DNA from: Myxococcales bacterium UBA5297
GTDB lineage: Bacteria > Myxococcota > Myxococcia > Myxococcales > UBA5297
NCBI GenBank assembly: GCA_002408385.1
Contig: DHSB01000010.1
Coordinates: forward strand, 59,549-79,807
Reading direction: 5' to 3'
Length of the DNA: 20,259 nucleotides
Shown: positions 9,301 through 15,813 of the stretch, in pieces
Numbering within the stretch: the first letter of the stretch is position 1
Layout: each line of letters begins with the position of its first letter
Notes under the pieces: generated by a model
What the model was told of the DNA's origin: nothing
The model's input: the letters and a program-made list of their open reading frames with translations, nothing else
The model's database searches: none
Made by a program: the position numbers and the translations under genes

Positions 9301-9835
9301 CGATGCTCATCTGAACGAGCGCCTGGTGCGGGTAGCCGTAGTAGTCGCTGGCGGCGCGGTTTGCGTCGATGATTCGACCGGTGTTCGGGTCGATGAGCAG
9401 CATGGTCGCGCTCGTGGCCTCGAAGAGCCCGGAGAACGCCGTCGCGGGTCGCGAGCGCGCCGCGCCTGGCTCGGCGAGGGCGGAGGCGACCGCGGTGCCG
9501 AGCCGTTCGAGGTTGGCCTTGCTCACGAAGTCGTAGGCGCCCGCGCGCACCATCGCGGCTGCGCGCTCCTCGCCGCGACGGCCAGAGAGGACGATGGCCG
9601 GGGGAGCGGGCGACCTGTCGCAAAGCAGCGCGAGGAGAGCGGGCGCGGGCAGGGCAGGAAAGTCATCGTCGACGAGGACAAGGTCGATGGCCTCTGCGTC
9701 GAGCCGCGCGCGCGCCTGGTCGAGCGTGCCGGCACGCCGCACCTCGGGCGAGTAGCCGTTCGCTCTCAGCCTGGCAGACCAGTCGTCCGCGTCGTCGGTT
9801 GCCGCGGCGATGAGGACGCGGAGCCCTGTCTGCAC
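6311..9835 (-). CDS. Giant cytoplasmic sensor histidine kinase: receiver-like, five PAS, GAF, HisKA, HATPase
   Basis: This encodes 1174 residues from GTG 9835 (minus strand GAGGGG lies just upstream) to a stop at 6311. No signal peptide or membrane segment is seen, so it is predicted cytoplasmic. Order: receiver-like domain (about 5-120; phospho-Asp candidate D56 in LVLVDDDFP, S84, K106), PAS-1 (135-245), PAS-2 (255-372), PAS-3 (385-502), PAS-4 (512-632), GAF (650-795), PAS-5 (812-935), dimerisation helix with H951 in ISHDLRNPLSLI, and an ATPase domain with N-box N1064/N1068, G1 box DRGPG (1096-1100) and G2 box GVGLGLY (1124-1130). PAS linkers show the typical DVTERRRAEAALR motif. The usual acidic pair at the end of receiver strand 1 is replaced by alanines (RVLIAAAT). 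There is no partner regulator next door, so it is an orphan kinase. The stimulus is unknown. Confidence 0.92.
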   Translation of the reverse strand: MQTGLRVLIAAATDDADDWSARLRANGYSPEVRRAGTLDQARARLDAEAIDLVLVDDDFPALPAPALLALLCDRSPAPPAIVLSGRRGEERAAAMVRAGAYDFVSKANLERLGTAVASALAEPGAARSRPATAFSGLFEATSATMLLIDPNTGRIIDANRAASDYYGYPHQALVQMSIGDLNTLPREQIAAEMAQARLEKRRYFGFRHRLADGTVREVEVYSGPVSVDGRTLLYSIIHDVTERRRAEAALRDSEEKYRSIFENISEIFCINDLLIEDGRAVDWRVREANPAYERFFKVAPGEAAGRLGSEALLGTPVFPEVLEAFAQVVATGKPARVEIRLPGLGRHCLASAFSLGAERFAVVGLDLTERVNARLRLEAERARLHTVLDALPVGVLLVSPDERIAMANPAAAQMFGRDFTAARLDEYLRLKAWNPETGAPFAKRDWPVARALHDGETVFELPMEIGRADSTRATVLASAVALRGPRGEIVGAVAALRDVTERRRAEEALRISEARLDSFFNEIPAALAIVSRTLQLVRVNAEAAVLLGLPADQLIGRPVRELAFRFAHLEEPQLLRVLRGTPELNVEVSAELPGEPGVVRTWLASHFPIAPPDGRVHSVGVIALEITDRKRADQRLREARDQSEALNRISVEITSTLDTREIMRRVVVEATKALGAEAGALLVREAGGWSVREAHGYPPEILGVHLTEAQMRATTRAARERRPLALEDALHDPRASLETMSAYKIRSTLIVPLVTRGKVHGAIHFIYRTRARHFTDSQRDFAGRIGAAISLALGNAHSFEERERLLVEVSNRAAEMDAVFSSIATGVVVYSRDGRVVRMNPAAQELLLYQEPDWERPVQERLARLSPTTAEGKPFARGESPPERALRGETVRNVAMVVHRHDGRTLWLSSSGAPITTQDGRVLGAVTSIFDLTPLHELQEARKAYIHTISHDLRNPLSLIQGHARLLARELKRRGADRALSARVDTVLRASSQMNTLIQDLVDAARQEGGQLRLDLRPLDLRAFTTDLLGRSAPTLEVSRVRVKVPELPAVNADPERLERILVNLLSNALKYSPEGSPVELEAALEPGFVRLSVSDRGPGIAPEDLPHVFDRYFRGKATAKAEGVGLGLYTTRMLVEAHGGRVWVESEVGKGSRFQVMLPLAPGAAEAAAPPAR

Positions 9836-9943
9836 CTCGACCCCTCACGGTCCGGCCCCTTCGGCCGCTTGCTGCTCGAGCTGATCGGCTGGGGACCGCT
9901 CCTTCCGGAATCTAGGGATGCGGGCCGGGCTTCGGCGGACACT

Positions 9944-9969
9944 GAAGAGGCGTCGAGAAAACCCTCTTC
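9944..9969. promoter_or_regulatory. Inverted repeat upstream of the giant kinase gene
   Basis: GAAGAGG (9944-9950) pairs perfectly with CCTCTTC (9963-9969) across a 12-base loop. It sits in the 275-base gap between the DUF2378-like gene stop and the kinase start, both on the minus strand. It could end transcription from the upstream gene or bind a regulator; sequence alone does not decide. Confidence 0.25.
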
Positions 9970-10110
9970 GGCCCCGGCCGGTTCCGCTCACCCCTCGGCT
10001 CGTTCGAGGTGACCAGAGGGGGCGGGCCGAGCTCGAGGGGATTTCCCGACGCGTCTTGAGGAGCAGGCGCAAGCCCAGCGAGCGAGCAGGCGTGCGCGGT
10101 CACTTTGAGG

Positions 10111-10725
10111 CTAGGACCAGCGCGCCTCGAAGCGGGCGCTCGCCGTGGTGATCGCCGCGGTGGTCACCGCAGGCGCCTTGACGTTGGACTGCTCGAGCGC
10201 GACCAGCAGGCCCACCTCGATAGCCTCGAGCACCGCGCGATCGTAGGCCCGCTCTGGGAAGGTGAGCTCGGCGACGCCAAAGCCCTTGCCTGAATCGACC
10301 ACCTTGAGCGTGGTGCCGCGGTGCATGGTGCCCCAGGTCGAGCTGCAGAGCGTCAGCAGCACTCCCGGCGAGGTGAGCGACAGGAGCACCCGGTAGACCG
10401 GACTCTTGAAGAGACGCCAGTTGGCCTCGTGGATCCAGGCGCGGTAGCGCGCATCGTTCATCCGGCGGTAATCGGCGAGCGCGAGCAGGGCGCCGAAATA
10501 GACCGCGTCGGCGATCCACGCGCTGTTGGTCGGAGGCGTGGTGATCAGGCTGCGGACCTCGGCCGGCAGCGCGTCGTCGGAGAGGTCGGCGAGCGGCTCG
10601 CAGTCGATAATCGCCCGCACGAGCGCGCCCTTTGCTTGGCAGCCGGGGTAGGAGGCGAGGCCTTCGGGAAGGAAGCGAAGATAGGCGGCGAGGCGAGGGA
10701 AGCGGGCGGGATCGACTTTGTCCAT
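10111..10725 (-). CDS. DUF2378/TIGR02265-like myxobacterial protein
   Basis: The product is 204 residues, from ATG 10725 (weak upstream GAGCGAAAC) to a stop at 10111. The frame continues upstream of the ATG, but that part is Arg/Ala-rich and rejected. The layout resembles the TIGR02265/DUF2378 paralogous family known mainly from myxobacteria: a YPG motif near residue 26, a helical centre (ADAVYFGALLALADYRRM, 72-89), LFKSPVYRVLLSLTSPGVLL (105-124), then alternating strands ending in ARFEARWS, like the family's usual aromatic/Trp end. Their function is not established. No signal peptide, membrane segment or catalytic motif is seen. The serpin gene lies upstream on the same strand with a 225-base gap containing a strong hairpin, so co-transcription is doubtful. 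Family assignment is from memory of motif order. Confidence 0.6.
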   Translation of the reverse strand: MDKVDPARFPRLAAYLRFLPEGLASYPGCQAKGALVRAIIDCEPLADLSDDALPAEVRSLITTPPTNSAWIADAVYFGALLALADYRRMNDARYRAWIHEANWRLFKSPVYRVLLSLTSPGVLLTLCSSTWGTMHRGTTLKVVDSGKGFGVAELTFPERAYDRAVLEAIEVGLLVALEQSNVKAPAVTTAAITTASARFEARWS

Positions 10726-10816
10726 GTTTCGCTCGAGAGGCCCTCCCGCGGCGGCGACTATAGCTGCAGCGGCCGACCGCCGGGGCCTTCGCGCTTCTTC
10801 GTCCCCGCGTCCCGAA

Positions 10817-10838
10817 GCCTGCCGCGCCGGCGGCAGGC
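10817..10838 (-). terminator. Strong hairpin downstream of the serpin gene
   Basis: A perfect 9-bp stem (GCCTGCCGC with GCGGCAGGC) closes a 4-base loop about 110 bases past the serpin stop and ahead of the DUF2378-like gene. The stem is very GC-rich but no T-run follows on the minus strand, so it is a candidate terminator or RNA-stabilising hairpin only. Confidence 0.4.
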
Positions 10839-10950
10839 GCCCTCGCATTCGCACCTTGAGGCGGCCGCCGGGACCGCCGCGAAGGCTGCGGCCCCCCTCA
10901 TCGAGGAGGCTTGCCTCGCGTGCGCACAGCCGCGCGCGGGTCGTTGCGGC

Positions 10951-12249
10951 CTACCGCGGGTCGACGACGCGGCCGAGGAAGACGAGCGCGCCGGTCTGCA
11001 GGTCGCGAATCGCGAAGACGAACGGCCGGTCGAGCCTCATCGACACGGGCGTGGTCGGCATGCCGCGCCCGTCGACGATCACCGCGGTCGCCGCCGCCGC
11101 CTCGGTGCCCGCCTCGTCGACGCCGATGAACGCCTTGTGGATCACATCGCTGATGTAGAGCCCCTCGCGCCCGCCGTTGATCCCAGAGAGATCGGCCTGG
11201 GAGGCGTCAAAAGGAGCCGCCATGCCCAGGGCGGCCAGCGCCTCAGCGAGGCTGCTGTCCCACTCGAACCTGAAGCGCGGCATCGACAGCTCGACGTCGC
11301 GCTCGGCGAGCGCGGCGAAGACCGCCGAGAGCCCGGCACCATCGAGCGAGTCCTCGAAAGCGGTGAAGTCGCCGATCGGGACGATGGCGACCAGGGCGAG
11401 CTCGCCGCCGTCGTAGGGAAGCTCGACCGCCTTGTAGCCGGCGCCCTCGGCGAAGCGCAGGGGCTCGCTCGCGTTCATCGTCGGGACCGAGATCCGGGTG
11501 CCGTCGAGCAGGGTAAAGGGCGCATCGGCCGTGTTGGCAGGGTCGAAGGGCTCGGCCCAGGCCGCGTTGAAATAGACGGCGTTGGTGAGCACGAGCCGGG
11601 TCAGCGGGGTGATCGAGCCGTCGGGAAGCAGGTCGAGGATTCGGTCCTCGGTCTGGAAGGCGACCCAGTCGTTGATGGTCAGGCGCGAAGCCTCAGGCTC
11701 GCCGGCGAAGTCGAGGAGGTTGAGGCCGGCGCCGTAGTTGACGGCGAGCGTGTCGAGGTAGGGCTGCTCGAACTGGTAGGTGCTCTGGCCCCAGGCCGCG
11801 TTGACCACGCGCAGCCGGAAGGGCTCGCCGTCCCGGCCCGAGGCGCCGTGACCGCGGCTGTTGAGAGCCTGATCGAGCGCGTTCATGGCCGCGTGGAGCC
11901 GGTCCTGAGGCAGCGTGAAGCGAAGCGCCGAGGCGATCTGGGACTCGCTCTCGCCGCGGGCCCCGGCCCAGACCATCGCCAGTGCCACCGAGACGCTGTG
12001 CGGCGAGGTGAGCAGGTTCTTGCCCGGCTCCCTGAGCGACTTGTAGAGCTCGAGCGCGAAGGCCTGGTTGCCGCTGGTGAGCGCCGCAGCGTCCGCGGAG
12101 GGCACCGACGGCGCGATCGCGCGCGGTAGCTCGGACTTCGCGACCGCGAATTCGGGAGGGGTACGTTCCTTTTCGGCCGCCGGATCGCAAGCGGCGAGCA
12201 GGGTGGCGGCGGCGAACGCGGCGGCGCGAACCAGGTGTCTCGGGGTCAT
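10951..12249 (-). CDS. Lipoprotein serpin (serine protease inhibitor) with inhibitory hinge, predicted P1 Arg
   Basis: The product is 432 residues from ATG 12249; AGGAG sits 6-7 bases upstream on the minus strand, which decides the start. Residues 1-20 form a signal peptide and LLAAC gives a lipobox with Cys21 as the lipidated residue, followed by an acidic/proline linker (22-55). Residues about 58-432 are a full serpin fold: LTNAVYFNAAWAEPFD (221-236), LPYDGGELALVAIVP (277-291), LSMPRFRFE (321-329), and the C-terminal DRPFVFAIRDLQTGALVFLG (407-426). The reactive-centre hinge is G381-T-E-A-A-A-A-T388 (P15-P8), the small-residue pattern of inhibitory serpins. Counting from P15 puts R395 at P1, G396 at P1'. 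It should trap trypsin-like serine proteases outside the cytoplasm. Asp at +2 after Cys means inner-membrane retention in enterics, but that rule may not hold here. Confidence 0.95.
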   Translation of the reverse strand: MTPRHLVRAAAFAAATLLAACDPAAEKERTPPEFAVAKSELPRAIAPSVPSADAAALTSGNQAFALELYKSLREPGKNLLTSPHSVSVALAMVWAGARGESESQIASALRFTLPQDRLHAAMNALDQALNSRGHGASGRDGEPFRLRVVNAAWGQSTYQFEQPYLDTLAVNYGAGLNLLDFAGEPEASRLTINDWVAFQTEDRILDLLPDGSITPLTRLVLTNAVYFNAAWAEPFDPANTADAPFTLLDGTRISVPTMNASEPLRFAEGAGYKAVELPYDGGELALVAIVPIGDFTAFEDSLDGAGLSAVFAALAERDVELSMPRFRFEWDSSLAEALAALGMAAPFDASQADLSGINGGREGLYISDVIHKAFIGVDEAGTEAAAATAVIVDGRGMPTTPVSMRLDRPFVFAIRDLQTGALVFLGRVVDPR

Positions 12250-12490
12250 GGGATGCTCCTGGAAACGGGGATGAGAGAGGCACGGCCCGTTCGTGCGATG
12301 GGCATGCCGGCAGGCGATCATCTCGTGATTATCAGGGCTTGCGCGAGGCCGTCGCGCGCGGCGGAGTGGCTTGAGTGTCGCGAGGCCGTCAGATTCTGGA
12401 GCGCGAATCTCCGCGGACGGCGGCAAAGCCCTGCCCTGCTCGGGGTGTGCGCCTGGGGCGTAGCGTCGGGCCCTCATTCCCATCCAAGAC

Positions 12491-12686
12491 CTTGCCGAGC
12501 GCTGCCGAGAGCTTGTCCGACGGCGCGGAGGCCTTGTCGGAGCGAATCCAGCCCTTGTCGGACGGAAAAACCACCTTGTCGCGCGGAGTTGGCCGCCATG
12601 TCCGACGGCTTGAGGAGGGTGCCGGAGCGCGTCGAATACATGCCTGTCCAAAAATGTACCTGCTCTCGCGGAGTTAGCGCCTTGTC
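12491..12686 (+). repeat. Left 21-bp tandem-repeat array (about 10 degenerate units, CTTGTC phase)
   Basis: The hexamer CTTGTC or a close variant recurs at 12491, 12512, 12533, 12554, 12575, 12597, 12618, 12639, 12660 and 12681. Spacing is exactly 21 bp except one 22-bp step (12575 to 12597). Units vary a lot outside the hexamer. Read on the plus strand they encode heptads such as LSDGAEA, LSERIQP, LSDGKTT, LSRGVGR, but the 22-bp step breaks the frame. The block CGCGGAGTT near 12581 recurs near 12667, a sign of higher-order duplication. It lies upstream of the divergent serpin gene. Confidence 0.8.
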
Positions 12687-13078
12687 CGACCGTCGGACAA
12701 GCTCCCCGCGCCGCCGGACAAGCCGTCGACTACGCCGGACAAGCCGTCGACCACGTCGGACAAGCCGTCGATCACGTCGGACAAGCCCCGCGCGCCGTCG
12801 GACAAGCCGTCGACCACCTCGGGCAAGCCGTCGACCACGTCGGACAAGCCCCGCGCGCCGTCGGACAAGCGGTCGACCACGTCGGGCAAGCCATCGGCAG
12901 CGCCAGGCAAGCCGTCGACCACGTCGGGCAAGCCGTCGACAGGACTGGGCCAGTCCTCGAGAAGCCTGGAGAAGCCCCGGCCGTTCGTCAGGGCCTCCAA
13001 GTCGCCCGACAAGCCGCTGCAACAGTCGGTCAGCTTTCGGCCGGTGCGCGCCGGAGAGCGTTCGCCGCCACCAGACAA
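12674..13078 (-). CDS. Possible heptad-repeat (coiled-coil-like) ORF across the right array
   Basis: On the minus strand the right array is open for 134 codons from a TTG at 13078 to TAA at 12674; the frame is open back to a TGA near 13184 with no ATG or GTG. It encodes about 17 heptads such as LPDVVDG, LSDGARG, LSDVIDG and LSGVVDG, with Leu at one position and Val/Ile/Ala three residues later, a coiled-coil-like a/d pattern. Length changes in the array are multiples of three and one heptad is six residues (LTNGRG), compatible with coding constraint. AGGTG precedes the TTG by about ten bases. Against it: no strong start, no partner domain, and minisatellites of period 21 are open by default. 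I cannot call it a real gene. Confidence 0.25.
   Translation of the reverse strand: MSGGGERSPARTGRKLTDCCSGLSGDLEALTNGRGFSRLLEDWPSPVDGLPDVVDGLPGAADGLPDVVDRLSDGARGLSDVVDGLPEVVDGLSDGARGLSDVIDGLSDVVDGLSGVVDGLSGGAGSLSDGRTRR
12681..12701. repeat. Palindrome at the junction of the two inverted arrays
   Basis: CTTGTCCGAC (12681-12690) and GTCGGACAAG (12692-12701) are exact reverse complements around a single central C. This is where the left array (CTTGTC orientation) meets the right array (GACAAG orientation), so it is the head of an inverted pair of the same repeat family. Confidence 0.9.
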
Positions 13079-13079
13079 A
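12696..13079 (-). repeat. Right 21-bp tandem-repeat array (about 17-19 units, GACAAG phase)
   Basis: GACAAG or GGCAAG recurs at 12696, 12717, 12738, 12759, 12780, 12801, 12822, 12843, 12864, 12885, 12906 and 12927 with perfect 21-bp spacing. Degenerate copies follow at 12948, 12969, 13008 and 13074, with length changes only in multiples of three. Unit core variants are GTCGACCACG and CCCGCGCGCCG. Its reverse complement begins CTTGTCCGACGGCGCG, sharing the first 16 bases with the left unit at 12512, so both arrays derive from one ancestral unit. Unlike a CRISPR, units abut with no unique spacers. Confidence 0.9.
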
Positions 13080-13362
13080 TCGCTGGCACCTGCGACGAGC
13101 GATGGCTTGCAACCAGCGCTTCCCTTGCCTCGCCTGGGTAGTCGTGCCGCGTGGCGCGCCGTCGACCAGCGAGAGCCTTTCCATCATCCATAGAAGAGAG
13201 CGCCTGGAGCGGCTCCCCACGGAATCGGCTCGAGCCGGGGTCTGTTCTTCGGCAGCGCCCACGCGGCTCATAGTCCGCCTGGGCAGATGAACGACAGCAG
13301 GGCGAGGCGCCGAGACGGGTGCCTTCGTCCCTATGCTCCGCGGCAACTGAGGAGGCACTTGC

Positions 13363-14727
13363 ATGGCCGACAGACTCGTCTTCCCGGAAGGTTTCCTCTG
13401 GGGCAGCTCGGTGGCGGCGCACCAGGTCGAAGGTGGCAACCGCAACAACGACTGGTGGCAATGGGAACAGACGCCCGGGCACATCCGCCACGGGCACACC
13501 TCCGAGCGCGCCGCCGACTGGTGGAACCGTGCCGAGTCCGACTTCGCCCTGGCCGCGAAGATGGGCCACAACAGCCTGCGCCTCTCGCTCGAGTGGAGCC
13601 GTATCGAGCCGGAAGAGGGCCGCTTCGACGACGAGGCGATAGCGCGCTATCGCCGGATGCTCGAGGAGCTGCGCGCCCAGGGCATCGAGCCGATGGTCTG
13701 CCTCTTTCACTTCACGCTGCCGCAATGGGTCGCGCGCCGCGGCGGTTTCGAGAAGGGTTGGGCGGTCGATCGCTTCGCCCGCTTCGTCGAGCGGGTTGCC
13801 GCCGAGTACGGCGATCTCGTCCGCTGGTGGCTGACGCTCAACGAGCCGATGGTCTACGTCGGCTTCGGCTGGTTCGAGGGGCTGTGGCCTCCCGGCAAGA
13901 GGAGCTTCGTCGACGCGCTCCGGGTCGCGCGCAACCTCGTGCGCGCGCACGGGCTCGCCTATCGCATCCTGCATCGGCAGCGCTCCGACGCGATGGTCAG
14001 CGCCGGCATGCACCTGGCCTCCTTCGTCGCGCACGACCCGAGCTCGTGGCTCGGCCGCAAGGTGGCGCAGTTTCGCGACTGGTCGGCCAACGGCTGCTGG
14101 CTGATGTCGACCATCGACGGGGTGATCCGCCCGCCGCTCGGGATGAACACCTACGTGCCCGAAGCGGTCGACTCGCACGACTTTCTCGGCTTCCAGCACT
14201 ACTTCACCTTCCCGCTCGCCTTCTCGCTGCAGCACGCGGCGAACATGTTGGCCCGGCCGATGCACGAGCCGCGGCCCGACGCCTCGGCGTCGATGGGCAA
14301 CCCGCGGCCCGACGGCCTCTATGACTGGGCGATGTGGCTGAAGCGGTTCGGCAAGCCGATCGTGGTCACCGAGAACGGGCTGCTCGAGAAGCAAGAGCGT
14401 GAAAGGCCCGCGTACCTATTGTTGGCGCTCTCCGCGCTGCACCGGGCGATTCGCGACGGGGCCGACGTGCGCGGGTATCTGCACTGGTCGCTCGTCGACA
14501 ACTTCGAATGGGCCGAGGGCTACGACGCGCGCTTCGGGCTCGTCCACGTCGACTTCGAGACCCAGGCGCGCACGGTCAAGCCCAGCGGCGACCTCTTCGC
14601 CGACATCGCGAAGGCGAACGCCATTACTCCCGCGATGGTCGAGCGGATCGACGCTGGCCTCATCGCCCGGCTCTTCCCCGCGCTCCCGGGAGAGCCGGAG
14701 CTCGAGGCTGTGCGGCAGGCGGGATAG
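13363..14727 (+). CDS. Glycoside hydrolase family 1 beta-glycosidase
   Basis: The product is 454 residues, normal for GH1, from ATG 13363 behind a good GAGGAGG Shine-Dalgarno. It is a retaining beta-glycosidase (beta-glucosidase or beta-galactosidase type). Acid/base E161 is in TLNEP (158-162) and nucleophile E337 in VTENG (335-339). Sugar-binding residues of the family are visible: Q21 (HQVEGG), the H116 region (FHFTLPQW, where many members have HWDLP), and the aglycone/glycone site HWSLVDNFEW (374-383). The family end motif RFGLVHVDFETQARTVKPS is at 390-408. No signal peptide, so cytoplasmic. It is divergent from the serpin across the repeat-bearing region, with no transporter or other sugar gene nearby, so the natural substrate is open. 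Confidence 0.95.
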   Translation: MADRLVFPEGFLWGSSVAAHQVEGGNRNNDWWQWEQTPGHIRHGHTSERAADWWNRAESDFALAAKMGHNSLRLSLEWSRIEPEEGRFDDEAIARYRRMLEELRAQGIEPMVCLFHFTLPQWVARRGGFEKGWAVDRFARFVERVAAEYGDLVRWWLTLNEPMVYVGFGWFEGLWPPGKRSFVDALRVARNLVRAHGLAYRILHRQRSDAMVSAGMHLASFVAHDPSSWLGRKVAQFRDWSANGCWLMSTIDGVIRPPLGMNTYVPEAVDSHDFLGFQHYFTFPLAFSLQHAANMLARPMHEPRPDASASMGNPRPDGLYDWAMWLKRFGKPIVVTENGLLEKQERERPAYLLLALSALHRAIRDGADVRGYLHWSLVDNFEWAEGYDARFGLVHVDFETQARTVKPSGDLFADIAKANAITPAMVERIDAGLIARLFPALPGEPELEAVRQAG

Positions 14728-14832
14728 CGAGCAGGCAGGCATGCGCTGAGACGGGTTCCAGGGTTCCGTCTTTGAGGGAAGGTCGAGGCTCTCTCGAAAA
14801 ACGGACGAGGCGAAGTCTCATCGAGGCGGCCC

Positions 14833-14874
14833 GAAGCTCGAGCTTCATCGAAGGGTGACGAAGCTCGAAGCTTC
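14833..14874. promoter_or_regulatory. Two tandem palindromes (GAAGCTCGAGCTTC type) between GH1 and zinc-ribbon genes
   Basis: GAAGCTCGAGCTTC (14833-14846) is a perfect 14-bp palindrome. A near copy, GAAGCTCGAAGCTTC, lies at 14860-14874; both are followed by ATC. They are spaced about 27 bp start to start, which would suit a dimeric regulator bound on similar DNA faces. The gap 14728-15052 (325 bases) otherwise shows no gene. A terminator role for the GH1 gene is an alternative; there is no T-run. Confidence 0.35.
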
Positions 14875-15052
14875 ATCCTCCGGCCCGAACGACGGACGGC
14901 GGAGCCCAGATGCGCCAGGGCCCTCGCGCGGGCGCGCCCGCCACTTCCCTCGACGAGACGCGGTCGAGTCCTTGGCCGCGCCTCGCCCGGCGGCTACCGT
15001 TGCGAATGCGCAGTCGAGCTGCGATTCGCCCACCACCACCGCGGAGAGAGCC

Positions 15053-15631
15053 ATGTCCCATCAGCCGCTCGCTTGCCCCTGCTGCAACAGTCCCATGGAG
15101 TCCTATCGCATCGGCGCGACCGACCTCGACTTGTGCGGCGGCTGCGAAGGCCTCTGGTTCGACGGCGGCGAGCTCGAGGAGGTCGTCGGCGCACCGCTTC
15201 CGGCGCAGGGCTCGTTTCCGCAGTACCGCGCCTGCCCGCGTTGCAAGGAGTCGATGAAGCGGGTGATGCTCGGCAAGACCTCGGTCGAGCATTGCGAGCT
15301 GTGCAAGGGCTATTTCCTCGACGCCGACGAGCTCGAGGTGATCATCGCCGCCGCCGCCGTCCCGGTCGCCGCGGAGGCCAAGAAGAAGGCTTCGGCGGCA
15401 GATATCGACCCGGGACCGCGCGAATTCGACTGTCTGAAGTGCGGCGAGCGCTTTCCCATCGCCAAGGCCTATTCGGTTCCCGGCGGCCGCATCTGCGACG
15501 GGTGCTCGGGGTTTGTGCCGGCCACGACCGAGCCGAGCAAGCTCGTCAAGTTCATCACCGGGCTTCTCGAGGCCGTACCGACCCATCACCACCGCAGCCG
15601 GTTCTCGCTCGGGCGCAGCTTCTTCGATTGA
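15053..15631 (+). CDS. Triple zinc-ribbon protein with two zf-TFIIB-type modules
   Basis: The product is 192 residues from ATG 15053, behind GGAGAGAG. An upstream in-frame extension is Arg/Pro/Ser-rich and rejected. Three CxxC...CxxC units are visible. Module 1: C8-P-C-C11 and C28-G-G-C31 followed by EGLWFDGGELE. Module 2: C61-P-R-C64 and C81-E-L-C84 followed by KGYFLDADELE. Both match the zf-TFIIB (PF13453-like) pattern CPxC...CxxCxGxWxDxxEL. Module 3: C127-L-K-C130 and C148-D-G-C151, a simpler ribbon. A His cluster (HHH, 178-180) lies near the C-terminus. Members are usually small cytoplasmic proteins of unknown role; metal binding is well supported by spacing, function is not. No operon partner is seen. 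Confidence 0.88.
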   Translation: MSHQPLACPCCNSPMESYRIGATDLDLCGGCEGLWFDGGELEEVVGAPLPAQGSFPQYRACPRCKESMKRVMLGKTSVEHCELCKGYFLDADELEVIIAAAAVPVAAEAKKKASAADIDPGPREFDCLKCGERFPIAKAYSVPGGRICDGCSGFVPATTEPSKLVKFITGLLEAVPTHHHRSRFSLGRSFFD

Positions 15632-15763
15632 AGGTGCGTCGAAAAATCCTTCCGGCGATAGCCGTTCAGCTCGAGCTTCGCACCGGGGCCTTGCCAGGCT
15701 GTGTCCCATGAACGAACAGCAGACTCCCCGAGAGCCAGGTGTGCGGGCGCGAGCAAGTGAAAG

Positions 15764-15795
15764 TCCCCTCTCCCGCGCTTGCGCGGGAAGAGGGG
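15764..15795. repeat. REP-like palindromic element (hairpin)
   Basis: CCCCTCTCCCGCGC (15765-15778) pairs with GCGCGGGAAGAGGGG (15781-15795), giving a 14-bp stem with one bulged A and a 2-base loop, followed by ATTTAGGGG. This matches the look of the dispersed CCCTCTCCCGC..GCGGGAGAGGG elements common between proteobacterial genes, seen here 3' of the zinc-ribbon gene. It may also end transcription. Only one copy is in the window, so repetitiveness is inferred. Confidence 0.6.
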
Positions 15796-15813
15796 ATTTA
15801 GGGGCGAGCAGGG

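Noticed and set aside
8477..10012. Plus-strand frame of about 510 codons opposite the giant kinase
   Set aside because: Antisense shadow of PAS domains rich in Arg/Glu/Ala/Gly; no motif.
10321..12129. Plus-strand frame of about 600 codons opposite the serpin
   Set aside because: Antisense to a clear serpin and DUF2378-like gene; no recognisable domain.
12696..13079. CRISPR array
   Set aside because: Units of 21 bp abut directly with no unique spacers and vary by point changes; no cas genes are nearby.
12235..13290. Plus-strand Arg/Ser/Thr-rich frame through both repeat arrays
   Set aside because: Poor third-position GC in the array and extreme Arg content; it is open only because a 21-bp period cannot introduce stops unless the unit has one.
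13030..14394. Minus-strand frame opposite the GH1 gene
   Set aside because: The plus strand holds unmistakable GH1 catalytic motifs; the opposite frame has none.
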